Below are positions 25,044 through 36,601 of a DNA stretch of 64,000 nt, piece by piece; positions within the stretch are counted from its first letter, which is position 1; the number at the start of each line of letters is the position of its first letter. The stretch is from Parasponia andersonii (lineage: Eukaryota; Streptophyta; Magnoliopsida; Rosales; Cannabaceae), in assembly GCA_002914805.1 (NCBI GenBank), contig JXTB01000319.1:1-64000 (forward strand), given 5' to 3'. Both the position numbers and the translations under genes were made by a program. The notes beneath the pieces were generated by a model that saw nothing but the letters and a program-made list of their open reading frames with translations, did not search any database and was not told the DNA's origin.

Positions 25044-25489
25044 TGTTGGGGAATAACCTCCCCAATAGACACACAATAGTGGAAGCGATAAAAATAAATA
25101 TGAAAAATAATACCGAAATAAATAAACAAGACACACACAAAATTAGCATAGTTCATCAATTTGGCTACGTCTACGGAGCTGCAGCAGATTTTCACTATAG
25201 GAAGAAAAGAAATCTTTACAAGTGTTTTTACAAATACTCACTCAGCACTCCTCATACCCAGACTCCGAATATACCCAAGAGAAAAACTGTATTTTTTTCT
25301 ACTTCTCAAGAATAAAATCTCTCTATTTTACTCTTACTATGCTTGATGTTTCTCACTTCTCTAGGATGATAAACAATGAGAGATGAAGACACTATTTATA
25401 GTTGAGACTCCTTCAAACTTTATACATATGCAAACATTGTTTTGCATACACGATTAAGACATAGAGCATTTAAAGCTCCTCCACTAACA
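25044..25489 (-). repeat. 5' LTR (right copy) of the minus-strand Copia element
   Basis: 446 bp, TGTTGGGGAATAACC to CCACTAACA. It matches the left copy closely in its first ~370 bp and has an ~80-bp deletion near 25428. It is the LTR nearest the demethylase gene, but its own transcription would run away from that gene. Confidence 0.9.
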
Positions 25490-25680
25490 CCAGTGTGTAT
25501 TTTATGCATGTGAGAATGAATAATAATTTTATTAAACATGTGTCTTGATCGTGTATGCAAATATTGTTTTGCATACACGATTAAGACACAGAGCATTTAA
25601 AGCTCCTCCACTAACACCCCTGTGTATTTTATGCACGTGAGAATGAATAATAATTTTATTAAACATGTCAAAAGGAATAA
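25427..25680. repeat. 127-bp tandem duplication across the LTR edge, with a long palindrome
   Basis: Copies at about 25427-25553 and 25554-25680 are offset by exactly 127 bp. Each joins ~60 bp of LTR end (gcatacacgattaagac ... cctccactaaca) to ~55 bp of flanking DNA (tgtgtattttatgca ... ttaaacatgt). At the junction, 25541-25588 forms a near-perfect hairpin with ~20-bp arms (GTCTTGATCGTGTATGCAAA against TTTGCATACACGATTAAGAC). Confidence 0.9.
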
Positions 25681-26109
25681 ATTTTGCACGCTTACCATTT
25701 GATATTCATGAAAATACATCTTAATCCGAGAATAAACCGAAAACAATAGAAATAATGTTTTTCTTTTATATATTTGCTATGAAATAAAGAGATAAATAAA
25801 TATAATAATTGAGACAATATTAGGTGTGATTAGTTCTTCTTTATTTTACAAAGTAATGAGTCCCATCTGAATAAATATTGAATTTCACCCCATTTTTGAG
25901 TATTTCGATTAAGTAAGACTCTACACAATCTAATTATCTAAAAAAAATAATAAATAAAAACTCTACACACTTTGTGCACTACTGTATTTAATGCAGTTAC
26001 TCCTCTCCCTCTATGGTTCCGATTTCTCCTTCGTTGCTTCATAAGGAGCAAAATTGTTTTGGGTTTTCTTAATTTTCTTTCCTTTTTTTTTTGTTCCAAT
26101 TGTTTTCAA
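25681..26109 (+). other. Proximal 5' flank and possible 5' UTR of the demethylase gene
   Basis: The segment is C/T-rich from about 26000. TTTTCAAG|GTAAAA at 26109/26110 would make a good splice donor, and ATTATTAG at about 26412 a matching acceptor just before the start codon, so a 5' UTR intron of ~300 bp is plausible. That intron would contain the TA/GATATA microsatellite at 26274-26330. No TATA box is distinct. Confidence 0.35.
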
Positions 26110-26273
26110 GGTAAAACTACTTTTTTCTTTCTGTGTATAACAATGATTGTTTTTCTGCTTGTCTTTTTTTTAAGTACCATGGATGGCTACATGTAACAGA
26201 GTCACATTTTTCTGGGTTTTCCTCAATATTCTTTTTTATGTATTTAATTGAATTTTCTGAATTGAACAAGTGT

Positions 26274-26290
26274 ATATATATATATTTATA

Positions 26291-26321
<31 letters not shown>

Positions 26322-26330
26322 GTATATACG
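26274..26330. repeat. TA and GATATA microsatellite
   Basis: Two TA runs followed by 'gatatagatatagatatg', about 95-150 bp upstream of the demethylase start codon. Confidence 0.9.
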
Positions 26331-26424
26331 TTTATAAATTTATTAAGGGAAAGTTACCATTTTCTTATTATACATTCCTTGTTTGGCTAAAACAATTTTG
26401 GGGGTATTATTAGGTGTTGAAACA

Positions 26425-29400
26425 ATGCAGAGTGATCATGAGTTAAAGGTGTATCACAGAAAAGAAAAGGGTTGTTCAAATCATGGGATTTTCATGGAAA
26501 ATAAAAATCATCAGGGTTGTATTTCGTGGCTTCCAAACACCCATTTAAAAAAGCCAGAAAGAACATATGTCAGAAAGCGATCAAAGAAAGATCCTGTGGC
26601 TCCTCAAGAAATATTGGCCATAGCCATGACTACTGATTTTGCTAGTGAGGACAAAAGTTTTAGTGATTCTGGTTTTTTACCGGACTTGAATGTGAGTTTA
26701 TGGGGTTCTTATGATGAGTTTCCTGGTTTTGGGTCCCAAAATTTTGGAGAATTAAACAATTTTAATGGAGAATCCACACAAATTACGGGGTCTTCTGCTA
26801 CTGAAGTGGTCCAAGGTTCCAATTTTATATTTCAATCTTTATTTTTTTAAAAAATAATTTTATGTTTTACTTTTAATTTTTATTCTTCATATTCTTTTTT
26901 TTTTTTTAAGGAATTTATTCTTCCTATTCAGAGTTGTCTATTTTACCAATTGTGGCTCCATCAACCCCAAAGTTAGACGCCAATGCAAAGCGTCGAGGTC
27001 AGAAATTTTTATATATTTGAGTATTATTAATTTTCTCTATAAAAGAGTCACAATTATGCTGATAAGGATAAAAAAAAATTATTTGATTTCGTGACTTTTT
27101 TTTGAAAAAATTTAGTTTTGCTGGTATGTTAAAATACCGTGGACTTTAATGTAACTGAAAACTGGAAAAAAAAAAAAAAAAAAAAAACAGAATGGCTTTA
27201 ACGAAGCAACACAATTAATTATGTTTCTTTATTTATTCGTTTATTTTTCTAAATTTTTATGGGAAATGGTGTGCTTTTTTTTTGTAATTTTCTAAGGTCT
27301 TGTAGATACCCGTGTACTGTTCTGGGGTTATAACATTTCTTTCACCTCTTTTGATCACTAAATGGAAATGTTACATTTTCATGTGTGGTCTAGGCAGCAT
27401 TTATGTAAACCAATTATCCAAGCAATTCAGACCGGGTTACCGTACAATTTTAATATATATATATATATAATATGAATTTTTTTAAACCTATTTATAAGTA
27501 TTTTTTTTGTTGGATTATTGATTTAATAATAATTACAATTTAAGTAGTTAGAAAAAATAATAAAAATAAATACTAATTATTTTAATAATTTTTTCTCTTA
27601 ATTTTTTATCATAATAAGACATATATAATAAATTTTTATTGAAATTAATATCTATAAATAGGTAAAAAAAATCAATTCAATTGATGCTCATCTTTATTTA
27701 TTAAGATTTATTATGTTAATGAATACAATGAGAATTATATGTGGGTACTAGCTACGGCGGCGCCCCGTGGATTTGACACCCATCCTGCGAGTTTTTGATT
27801 TTTGGTTTTGTTTTTTGGTTTTTTGGTTTTTTTTTTTTGTGTGTTTTGTGTGTAAATGGAATGGAGAAAAGCATACTTAATCATTTTAGTGTGGCCGGTA
27901 TAAGTCGGGTTACTGCCCCTCTTATCCATCTAGCATAATATTTGTTTGTATTTATTATTTCTTTATTATGTTAATGCATATAGTTTAGGAAACTTTTATT
28001 TGAAAGAAAATTATTAAATTTATTGATTTGTATTTTTTTTAATCTAAACACATTTAAATTGAATAAAATTATAATTTTTTTTTTTTATATATACAAATAA
28101 GCTGATAAATGTACATGTTAACACCAAGGTTTTGGCGTTTTGCATCAACAAACCAAAAATGTGATGTCTTGCATGTGTTGTGTGTATGTTTTAACTCAAT
28201 TTCTTTAACAGAGGCATATGGGAATCATTTCAACCATGTTAGCTAATCAAGTCTGAGACAGTTTGGAAGTCTGTCTTAAAGCAATGAGTCTTACAGTGAG
28301 ATTTTCATGTGGAAAAGAACACAGAAACTAGCATTAAAAAACGAATCATACATAACATAATCTGAAACCTGCATTTCTTCCATTTTTAATCAAATCACGC
28401 GGCGATGCAGATGAACTCTTACCATTTTAATGCTGAACATCCTGTAAAGTTACATGTCCTAAATCAACCACAATGATAATATGTTGTTCTCCATGAATCT
28501 AAATATACATCTAAGTTCTAGACCATAATCAGCACAATGTTCTACGAAAATGATGCTCTTTTCAACGAATTTGACGTCACTAGATGGGAACTGGAAGACA
28601 ATGCATTATGAGCTTGAAAGTAATCTTAAACCGTTACCAAAAATAATAACTTATGAGGTGTAGCTAGCATGGCCTTCTTTTTTTTTTCTTTTTTTTTTTT
28701 TGTTTTGGTTAAGTTTATTACTAAAAATGCTGGTGAAGAATAAATATCTTTTAGTACCTTATGTTTGTTTTATTGCAGATCATGAAGAAAGTCAAGAAAC
28801 GGAGGAAGGGACCAATGTGGTATCTTCTACAGGGAATGGAGAAAGAAAAATCTGTGCTGAATACCACAATGCTAAGGACAATTTAATGTCCTCTGTGACT
28901 TCAACCACTTCATCGGTGAGAAATTCGAAGAAAAGAAAAGAAAATGGCTCTGACTTGAATCAAAAGCCACCGAAGAAACTCAAAAAGAAGATACATAGGC
29001 CAAAAGTGTGTGGTGAAGGAAGACCAAAGCGTATTCCGAAACCAAAGACTACAAAATGTACCACTTCAAAGAGCGATTCCTTGAAACCAGGTACGCCAAA
29101 ACCTACGACACCAAAGCGTGTCATTCTCCGAAAAAAGAAGTCAGGAGAAAGAAAGAAAAAGAACAACATCAAGGACTCGGACTCGATTACTAACTCAGAA
29201 GAAGTCAGTGTGGAGAGAAATGACCCCATTGTGTCATGCAGGCGAAGTCTAGACTCCGCAATGGAAAAACATGCAGAAGATCAGTGCATTCCTCACAATG
29301 AAATGAGAAGTGGTCCTCTAGAAGCTAAGACTAGTACTCAAGCTGTCAACAAGGAAGCAGTTAAGTCTTTGGGGGACTCTGACTCTGTCGGGAATCAAAC

Positions 29401-32400
29401 AGGTTGGCAACGCAATTCCATGCGCATTTACCAGATGAAACTGCGAAAAGTTCGATTCAATGAAGGTCACTTCATGAGTATAGATGGATGGCCACTCCCA
29501 AACACGTGCAAGAATAAAAGGAGTAAGAAGAGGAACCTGAATAAGGGAGTGCATCCACCTACAACGACAGAAATCCCACCTCTAAATGATGAACTTGAGT
29601 CGGTGATTAAGACAGTAGGGAAGAGATCTAAGCGGTGTCCTCGTAAATTCTGGAAGCCTTTACGAGCATGTCGTCGACAAAAACTTGCTTGTAAGAAGAA
29701 AACAAGTGAGAGTTTTCAGAGGACTGAAGCTAAAAATGATGCTTTATCTGTCGGTGGAAATGAACCAACGATGACAGGGAGGCAGGACGAATTGGAACCT
29801 TCCCTCCTCAAATTAGATCTTAACAAAAGTGGAAGTGAAGGAAACCCTTTGGAAGAACAAAATCTCCAGCTTGACTCCAAACCAAGTGGTAATTCTGTTC
29901 TGGCATAAAGTGCTCTCTTATTTATTTTTTGTTTTATGGAAGCACTTGTCTCTTCAAAGTAAATTACTTAGGGTTTTAATGGGATTAGCTTTTGAGGAAG
30001 CAAACTGTGACTGTTCCATTCATTTATACTTCAGAGTTTCAAAGTAGTCCAAGTGAAGTTAGTCCATTGCGGGATCAGATTTTATCATTCATTTCCAACT
30101 TCACAGGTTCCTTTAATATTTTCTTTTCTATTTCCAAGAAGAAAATGCCGCAAGAAATTAGTTTCTGTTGCTAAGGATATTAATTTGCAGGAAATAATGA
30201 AACAACAGTAACACAGATGTTTTGTTTGTAGACACTATGGAAGGAGTGATTCAAAGTTGTTTTGCAACGGAGCCAACTTTTGTCGAGAGGAACTTTCAAG
30301 ATGGAAGGGGTGAGAGAAGCCTTCTAGAGCGTGAGGACTTTCTGATCACCACCCCATCAACAGGTATGATTCTTTGCTCTAAACTTTAGTTGTTTCTAGT
30401 GAAAAAAAACATCAAACGTGAAGAAATAATAAACTCTAGTTCACATTTGATAGCAGGTCCATGTGAAGGAAGAAACACACTCCTAAAGCAAGATCAAATT
30501 ACACAAAATTTTGCTCAAAATGGACATGGCATGGTAGTTCCTGATAAGGGATTTCAAGGTGAAGAACATAGTGCAAATGTTCCTCACTATGATGAGCATG
30601 GTGCAATAGTCCCCGGACCTGTGGGGAAAGCCCAAAACGAAAATGCACTTGTTCCTCACACCGAGAATGGAGCACTTGTTCCTCTTCGGGGAGAACTTTC
30701 TTTTGTCAAGAAAACTAGAAAACAAATCTTGCTTGATCTTTTCTCTGAGGAAATAGGATTGTGGAAGCTTAAATTGAAAGAACTTAGTAAGATAAATGAT
30801 GAAACAGAGGAAAGGCAGGAGAATGAACGAAGAATGTTTCACGAAAGGCTTTTCACATTTACTGCTTGCATGCGTCTAATTTTAGGTACATTCATTTTAT
30901 CTCAACTACTCCTGCTAATCCCTCCAAGTGATAGGATAATGAAGTATAAACAAATAAACAGGAGGTAAAAAAAATAAAAGAAAAAAATATTTATGAGCAT
31001 TATGTGGAAATAAATGTAGATTCTCTAAGAAAAAAGGAAGCTCTCTAACAGCATAATTTGTAATCTGAACAGGGAATAGGGATTATTCAAGATGGAAAGG
31101 TTCAGTAGTCGACTCTATGGTTGGAGTTTATTTAACTCAAAATGTTGGAGACAATCTTTCAAGGTAATGTCTGAATAGATTTTTCATTCATGTTAATCAT
31201 AAAATTGTATGTAAAAATCTAGTCTTGGTCCTCACAGCTCGGCCTTCATGTCTCTTGCTGCTAAATTCCCTCCTCAATCAATTTATCAGAATGGAAGCAA
31301 TACAGCGACTACTGCGGCAGTGAATCATTTAGTAGCTCCAGAAGTTATGAGAAGGATAGAGAATGCTCAGCTGAAAACTCGAGAAACAACATTACTTGGT
31401 CCACAAGCATCAGTGAGCAACTCGTTTCCAGTTTCAGATTGCAACTTCGGTGCAAAAGGTGAGACAAATAAAAAGATCGCAGACGACAAGACTGGGAGAT
31501 TAGGTGATGAAACAGTACAAGAAGAAGGTCACATGCATCCTACAGATGAAGCCAATAGCATGTTTGAGAAAGGAGAGGAAGGGAAAAAAGGAAAAAGTGT
31601 TGACTGGGATGCATTGAGGAGGAAATATTGTAGCAGCGAGGAGGAGAAAAAGAAAGCAAACGAAACTGACTGGGATGGAATGAGGAGGAAATATTATGGT
31701 GATGGACAAAGACAGAGTGACTACAAGGATTCTGTGGACTGGGAGGCTGTTAGGCGGGCACACACTAGTGAGATTGCAAGTGCTATCAAAGGTCGTGGCC
31801 AGCATAATATCCTAGCATTGCGAATCCAGGTACCAAAGATCAGATACTAAATTCTATTTAGAAAAGTCATTTTGTTGCGGAGTGAATGCTTTCATAGTTT
31901 CATTGTGGTAATCTGTTGCAGGAATGTCTTGATCGAATTGTCGAACTACATGGGAGCCTTGACCTTGAGTGGTTAAGAAATGCCCCTCCTGAGGAAGCAA
32001 AGTAAGCAAAAAGTCACTCTTAAAATGTTTAGTTTGCTCTGAACATGACAATCAAAATGACTATAGTTTCGGAGTTTAGTTGTGTAAACTTACTAAGTAA
32101 TTCAAATTATTCATGCTTGCAGGAAATACCTCCTATCATTTCATGGACTTGGTTTGAAAAGTGTGGAGTGTATACGACTTCTTTCACTTCAGCATGTAGC
32201 TTTTCCAGTATGGTTTAGCCTAATCTACCATAATTTTATTTTTTATTTTTTTAATTTTTGTTTTTGGGCTAGAAGAAACTACTATGACTAAATATATATA
32301 TATGTGTTTATGCATTTGTAAACTTGGTGATTTATTCCTTTTGACAAGGTGGACACGAACGTTGGTCGAATAGCAGTTCGTCTAGGGTGGGTTCGTCTCG

Positions 32401-35400
32401 AGCCATTGCCAGATGACCTTCAGATACATCTTATACAACTGTAAGTACAATATATATTTGAAGAGACTTTACTTTATCTCCACTGAGAGTGACCGTCTAT
32501 GGTAATTTTCATGTAGGTTCCCAATGATGGATTCCATTCAGAGGTATCTCTGGCCACTACTTCGTACATTGGACCACCGGACACTGTAATTTCCATAAGA
32601 TTTTTTTGACTTCGATGGCTTTCTATAAAAAATATGTCATAGTTATTTTAGATTAGTTGATTTTCCCTTGAAGCAAACAAAACTATTTCTGTTTCTAATA
32701 TTTTTGTTTAAAAAAAATACAGATATGAACTACATTGTCTACTGATAGCCTTCGGAAAGGTATAAAAGCAAACTCTGTCCAAATATGTCACTGAAGCATC
32801 AAAATGACTTCCCAACTTTAGAAGAAACTGATAAAAGAAGTAATATATTTCAATGCTTTTGCAGGTTTATTGCACAAAGAGAAATCCAAATTGCGATCCT
32901 TGTCCAATGAAAGCAGACTGTAGGTACTATGCTAGTGCATATTCAAGGTATGTATCACATTTTGCTAAACTTGATGTATAAGATAGTTGCGCAGGACAAC
33001 AAACAAAAGACTAGCTTTAATAACTAGTTTGCAAAGATTTTAGCAAGAAGTCAAGATCAACAATGAGAAAACTAAAAATTGATTTCAGGTACTTATTGCT
33101 TAAACCTTCTAAACATGTAAGCTTTTGGTAGTGCAAACATCCATGGTTCATGGAATAAAAAAAAATTTAACTCCCATGGAAATTTGTAATATGAAATATC
33201 ACTAGCTTTTTGCTTTTACATCCATAAAAACACTAGCAGAAAATTGCTCTTGAACTTTCGATCTTACTGCTAATGAAATGAATATGATGCATATCTCTGA
33301 TGCAGCGCAAGGCGCACCCTACCAAGGCCAGAGAAAAAGGGTAACGTAAGTTCAACATCATCAATAGTTGCTGCCAGGAGCCCTGCTGTCTCTATAAATG
33401 CAGTACCACCATCCCTTCTTGAGGACAAGCTATTTTCAGAACCAGAATATCAGAGAAAAAATTGTGAACCTATTATTGAAGAGCCTGCATCACCGGAGCC
33501 TGAGCGAGCAGAATCAGTAGAAAAAGACATTGAAGATTATTTTCTGGAAGATGATACTGATGATATTCCTACAATCAAACTCAGTAGTGGAGAGAACACA
33601 ACTAATATAGAGTCCTTGGTGCAATATATGAAGAACATGACAGTCCAAGACAATGAAGTATCAAGAGCTTTAGTTGCTTTGAGACCAGAAGTTGCGTCCC
33701 AACCTGTTCCGAAATTGAAGTATGTTAGCCGCTTAAGGACAAAGCACCTAGTGTAAGTCAACATTCCAACATAATTTGTAGAACCTAAGAACATATTACA
33801 TCCCCTAAAATACAACACACTAACCAAAATGCGGGAATATATAATACTATAACCCTTATTGTAGAAGCATTTAAATTCTAATAACTGTGTGTTCTTCAAA
33901 TTTTCGTGCAGCTATGAACTTCCAGATTCTCATCCTCTTTTAATGGGGGTAAGTTACCATGAATCTATTTGTTTATGATTGGTGTAGTTAACTTGGTTTA
34001 TAATTATCTGAATTTTGCAGCTAGATAGACGAGTTGCTTATGATCCTTGCCCATACCTTCTTTCCATATGGACACCAGGTACAATATGACAAAAAGGAAA
34101 TGTATACGCATACACGTGTGCAAATATCTGGATCCATATATAGAAATGTAGATATACATACATACTTAAGATCTGCATAAATAGTGAAATCGAAATGATC
34201 GAATAAAATGAATAAGATGATCCCTAAAACTCATTACCTGCTAAAGAAAGAACAAAATTTAAAACAAATAAAGGTGAGGCAATAGGTTGAAGAGTTAAAA
34301 TTTGAAGTTCTCAACATCTAAGTCAAGACTCTTTGTATATATTTTTTTTTGAACCCAAAATTAGAAAATGGCTTCTAAAAACCATGCCAAACGGGCATTT
34401 AATAGTCTCAAATATTGAATAAGGTCTGATGCTAAACTTTTTTGTAATTTTGATACCAGATGAAACTGCAGACTCAATTCAACCATCTGTATGCAGCAGT
34501 TACCGAGAAGAAAACACCGAGACAGTTCTTGGAACAATTTTGGTGAGTACATACATGTACAACTGATACAACTAAAACACATTTTTATGTGTATGTTCAG
34601 ATTTACATTCACAAGGACTGACATGTAAAACAATGCTTAAATAGATACCTAGTCGAACTGCGAATAAGGGAAGCTTTCCACTCAATGGAACTTATTTCCA
34701 AGTTAATGAGGTGAACTTGTTCAACATTACTCCATTTATTTATTATTTTCTATGCTACCCAAATCTAAACCTCAAAAGCATAATGGACAAGGAACTAATG
34801 AGCTACAATATATGCTTTATTTTGCTTGCAGGTATTTGCTGATCATGAATCCAGTCAAGAGCCAATTAGTGTTCCTAGATCATGGATATGGAACCTACGT
34901 AGGCGAACTGCTTACTTTGGTACCTCAACCAGTACAATTTTTAGAGGTAAAATTCTTTGCTGTATATTTCTCAAGATATTAGTTCCTCTAATGTAATAGT
35001 TCTACATAGTATAATTCTTTTTTCTTCTCATTGTGCAACTCTTGAATAAGGTGGCCAGAAAATGATACGGATAAGACTCATTTGGGCTAAAATGAACTTT
35101 TTGTGAACTTTTTTTAAAAAAAGACATTTTTAGAATGTCAAAGACGACTTGACCTATCGTCAAGAATTTTTTTGACCATAAACTAACAATTATTTAGGAC
35201 TTTCTTTATGATAAGGATGCTCTTGTACATGTCTCAATATCTTCTTGACACTCCTAAAAATGTTATTTTTTAAAAAATAGATTAAAAAAAATCATTTTGA
35301 CCCAAGTTAGTCTTATCCATGTCTTTTTCCCGGGCTTTTTCCCTGGCTGTGAGTCACAATTTTGGGTCACCCACTCTGGCCTATTTTGTTTTCATCCAGG

Positions 35401-36601
35401 CCCATAATAGGCTGATTGATACTATCCCAAATTATAGGCCTGGCCTGGCCTACTCATAAATCTTGGTCGGCTCGACCCTTTATGTTAATACGATGTCGTG
35501 CCACTACGAGTTAACCCAACATTATAGCAAGACGAGCATGCTCGACTTGCAACTCTATGATATGATATTAATTATCAAAAGGAAAAATTCTTTGATAGTG
35601 GTATTAATATCAACTCTGTGATATTGATGAGTTTTATTGATGGCACTCTAATGATATTGAGATTAATTATTAATATCATGACATATTTGTTTCTTAATCA
35701 TTCATTGATTGCTAGGTTATAGATCATGGCAGCAATGAACAATTCTGAGATCTTAAGCATTTTCCTTTAAACGTACAAACACTATAGAAGATTTATACTG
35801 TGCATATCTATATATGAGTGTGAAAAGTTTTTGATAATCAGTGCCTTTATGAATACAGGCTTGTCCACAGAGGAAACCCAGTACTGCTTCTTGCAAGGTG
35901 TGTAATTTCAAGTTCCTTACTATATTACCTACAATGCATTTATGTTTTTTTTTTTTTTTTAATGTCTTAATGCTTTCCAACATACACTTAAAATTCTGAA
36001 GAAAACCATATGCAACTGTTTTAATCAAATCAAAACTATGAAATTTATTATAGAAATCAATCGCAATGGATCTCTTTGAATTAGATTTTTTGCCCCCTTA
36101 CCCTAGTTTAGCATAGTCGATTGAAATTAAAGTCCAAAAATACAGAATTATCGTTGATTATAACAAATAAATTTCACCTAATCTATCGAAACATTATAAA
36201 CCGGTTTATAAAATAAGAAAAGAAGTTACATTTTTGTGTTTTCAAATGAACTCAATGTGTTTTAGCATAGGGTGACACATGATTAAGGACAATTTTTTTT
36301 TTTTTTTTTCACACTAAAAAATCGATCAGCTATCATTCGCTCTTCTAATTCATAGTGATTTTCCTGTAAGTTTTTAAAATTTGAGGTTATTCTTTAGGAG
36401 GGATTTAAAACCCATACGAAGATTTTGTAACTATTATCGAACCAAGAATAAGTGTAGTTGTCAATCATGTCTTCGCAGGATTTCTGTGTGAGAGCATTCG
36501 ACCGAAAAACTGGCGGTCCTAAGCCTCTTGCGTTTAGATTCCACAAATCTACAACCACAAGCCAAGTTGGGAAGCGAAAAGCAGAAGCAGAGGAGGATTA
36601 A
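26425..36601 (+). CDS. DEMETER/ROS1-family 5-methylcytosine DNA glycosylase
   Basis: Nuclear bifunctional glycosylase/lyase for active DNA demethylation. Coding exons: 26425-26815, 26911-26997, 28779-29888, 30035-30106, 30232-30363, 30457-30885, 31073-31163, 31238-31829, 31922-32001, 32123-32207, 32349-32440, 32517-32585, 32723-32759, 32865-32947, 33306-33752, 33912-33948, 34021-34078, 34460-34542, 34645-34710, 34832-34946, 35859-35899, 36479-36601 (~1439 codons; ROS1 ~1393). A Lys/Arg-rich tract lies at ~223-253, a VVP/IVP/LVP repeat block in exon 6, and domain A WKGSVVDSMVGVYLTQN at ~748. HhH-GPD has GLGLKSVE with K1007 and FPVDTNVG with D1025, 18 residues apart as in ROS1. The 4Fe-4S cysteines are 1092, 1099, 1102 and 1108 (C-X6-C-X2-C-X5-C). 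RRM_DME (FPLNGTYFQVNEV) follows. The permuted-CXXC cysteines are absent, and the last junction needs a shifted donor to stay in frame. Which paralogue (ROS1, DML2 or DML3 type) is undecided. Confidence 0.93.
27474..27690. mobile_element. MITE-like foldback in demethylase intron 2
   Basis: Inverted arms of ~28 bp: GAATTTTTTTAAACCTATTT at the left (27474) and, on the minus strand, GATTTTTTTTACCTATTTAT at the right (to 27673). The middle (27532-27620) resembles 44238-44320 ('aattt.agtagtt' then A/T-rich). A TA run at 27452-27471 adjoins it. Confidence 0.55.
35058..35330. mobile_element. MITE with terminal inverted repeats in demethylase intron 20
   Basis: The left end GATACGGATAAGACTCATTT (35064) pairs with the right end read on the minus strand, GACATGGATAAGACTAACTT (to ~35325). 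Similarity continues inward (TTGGG.nAAAATGA). It is ~265 bp without coding capacity and lies in the 912-bp intron before exon 21. GC-richer repeat-like sequence follows at 35340-35530. Confidence 0.7.

Larger units (their letters stand above)
20509..25489 (-). mobile_element. Tnt1-like Ty1/Copia retrotransposon, full length but defective
   Basis: Minus-strand element of ~5.0 kb. Its 3' LTR is the left copy (20509-21038) and its 5' LTR the right copy (25044-25489). The internal order on the minus strand is gag, protease, integrase, reverse transcriptase, RNase H, which is the Copia order. A primer-binding site abuts the right LTR and a purine tract (AAGTGGGAGAT on the minus strand, 21039-21049) abuts the left LTR. 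Stops at 21459-21461, 21810-21812 and 23295-23297 break the polyprotein. The left flank CCCTT and the sequence after the duplicated right end (CCCCT, 25617-25621) are similar but not identical, so the target duplication is unresolved. It sits between the divergent TIC100 and DNA-demethylase genes. Confidence 0.92.

Noticed and set aside
26383..26424. A longer N-terminus for the demethylase starting with TTG at 26383
   Set aside because: TTG is not a normal plant nuclear start. The first in-frame ATG is 26425, and a possible splice acceptor lies between the two.
28960..29554. Minus-strand open frames opposite demethylase exon 3
   Set aside because: Antisense of a Lys/Pro-rich coding exon with clear family similarity on the plus strand.
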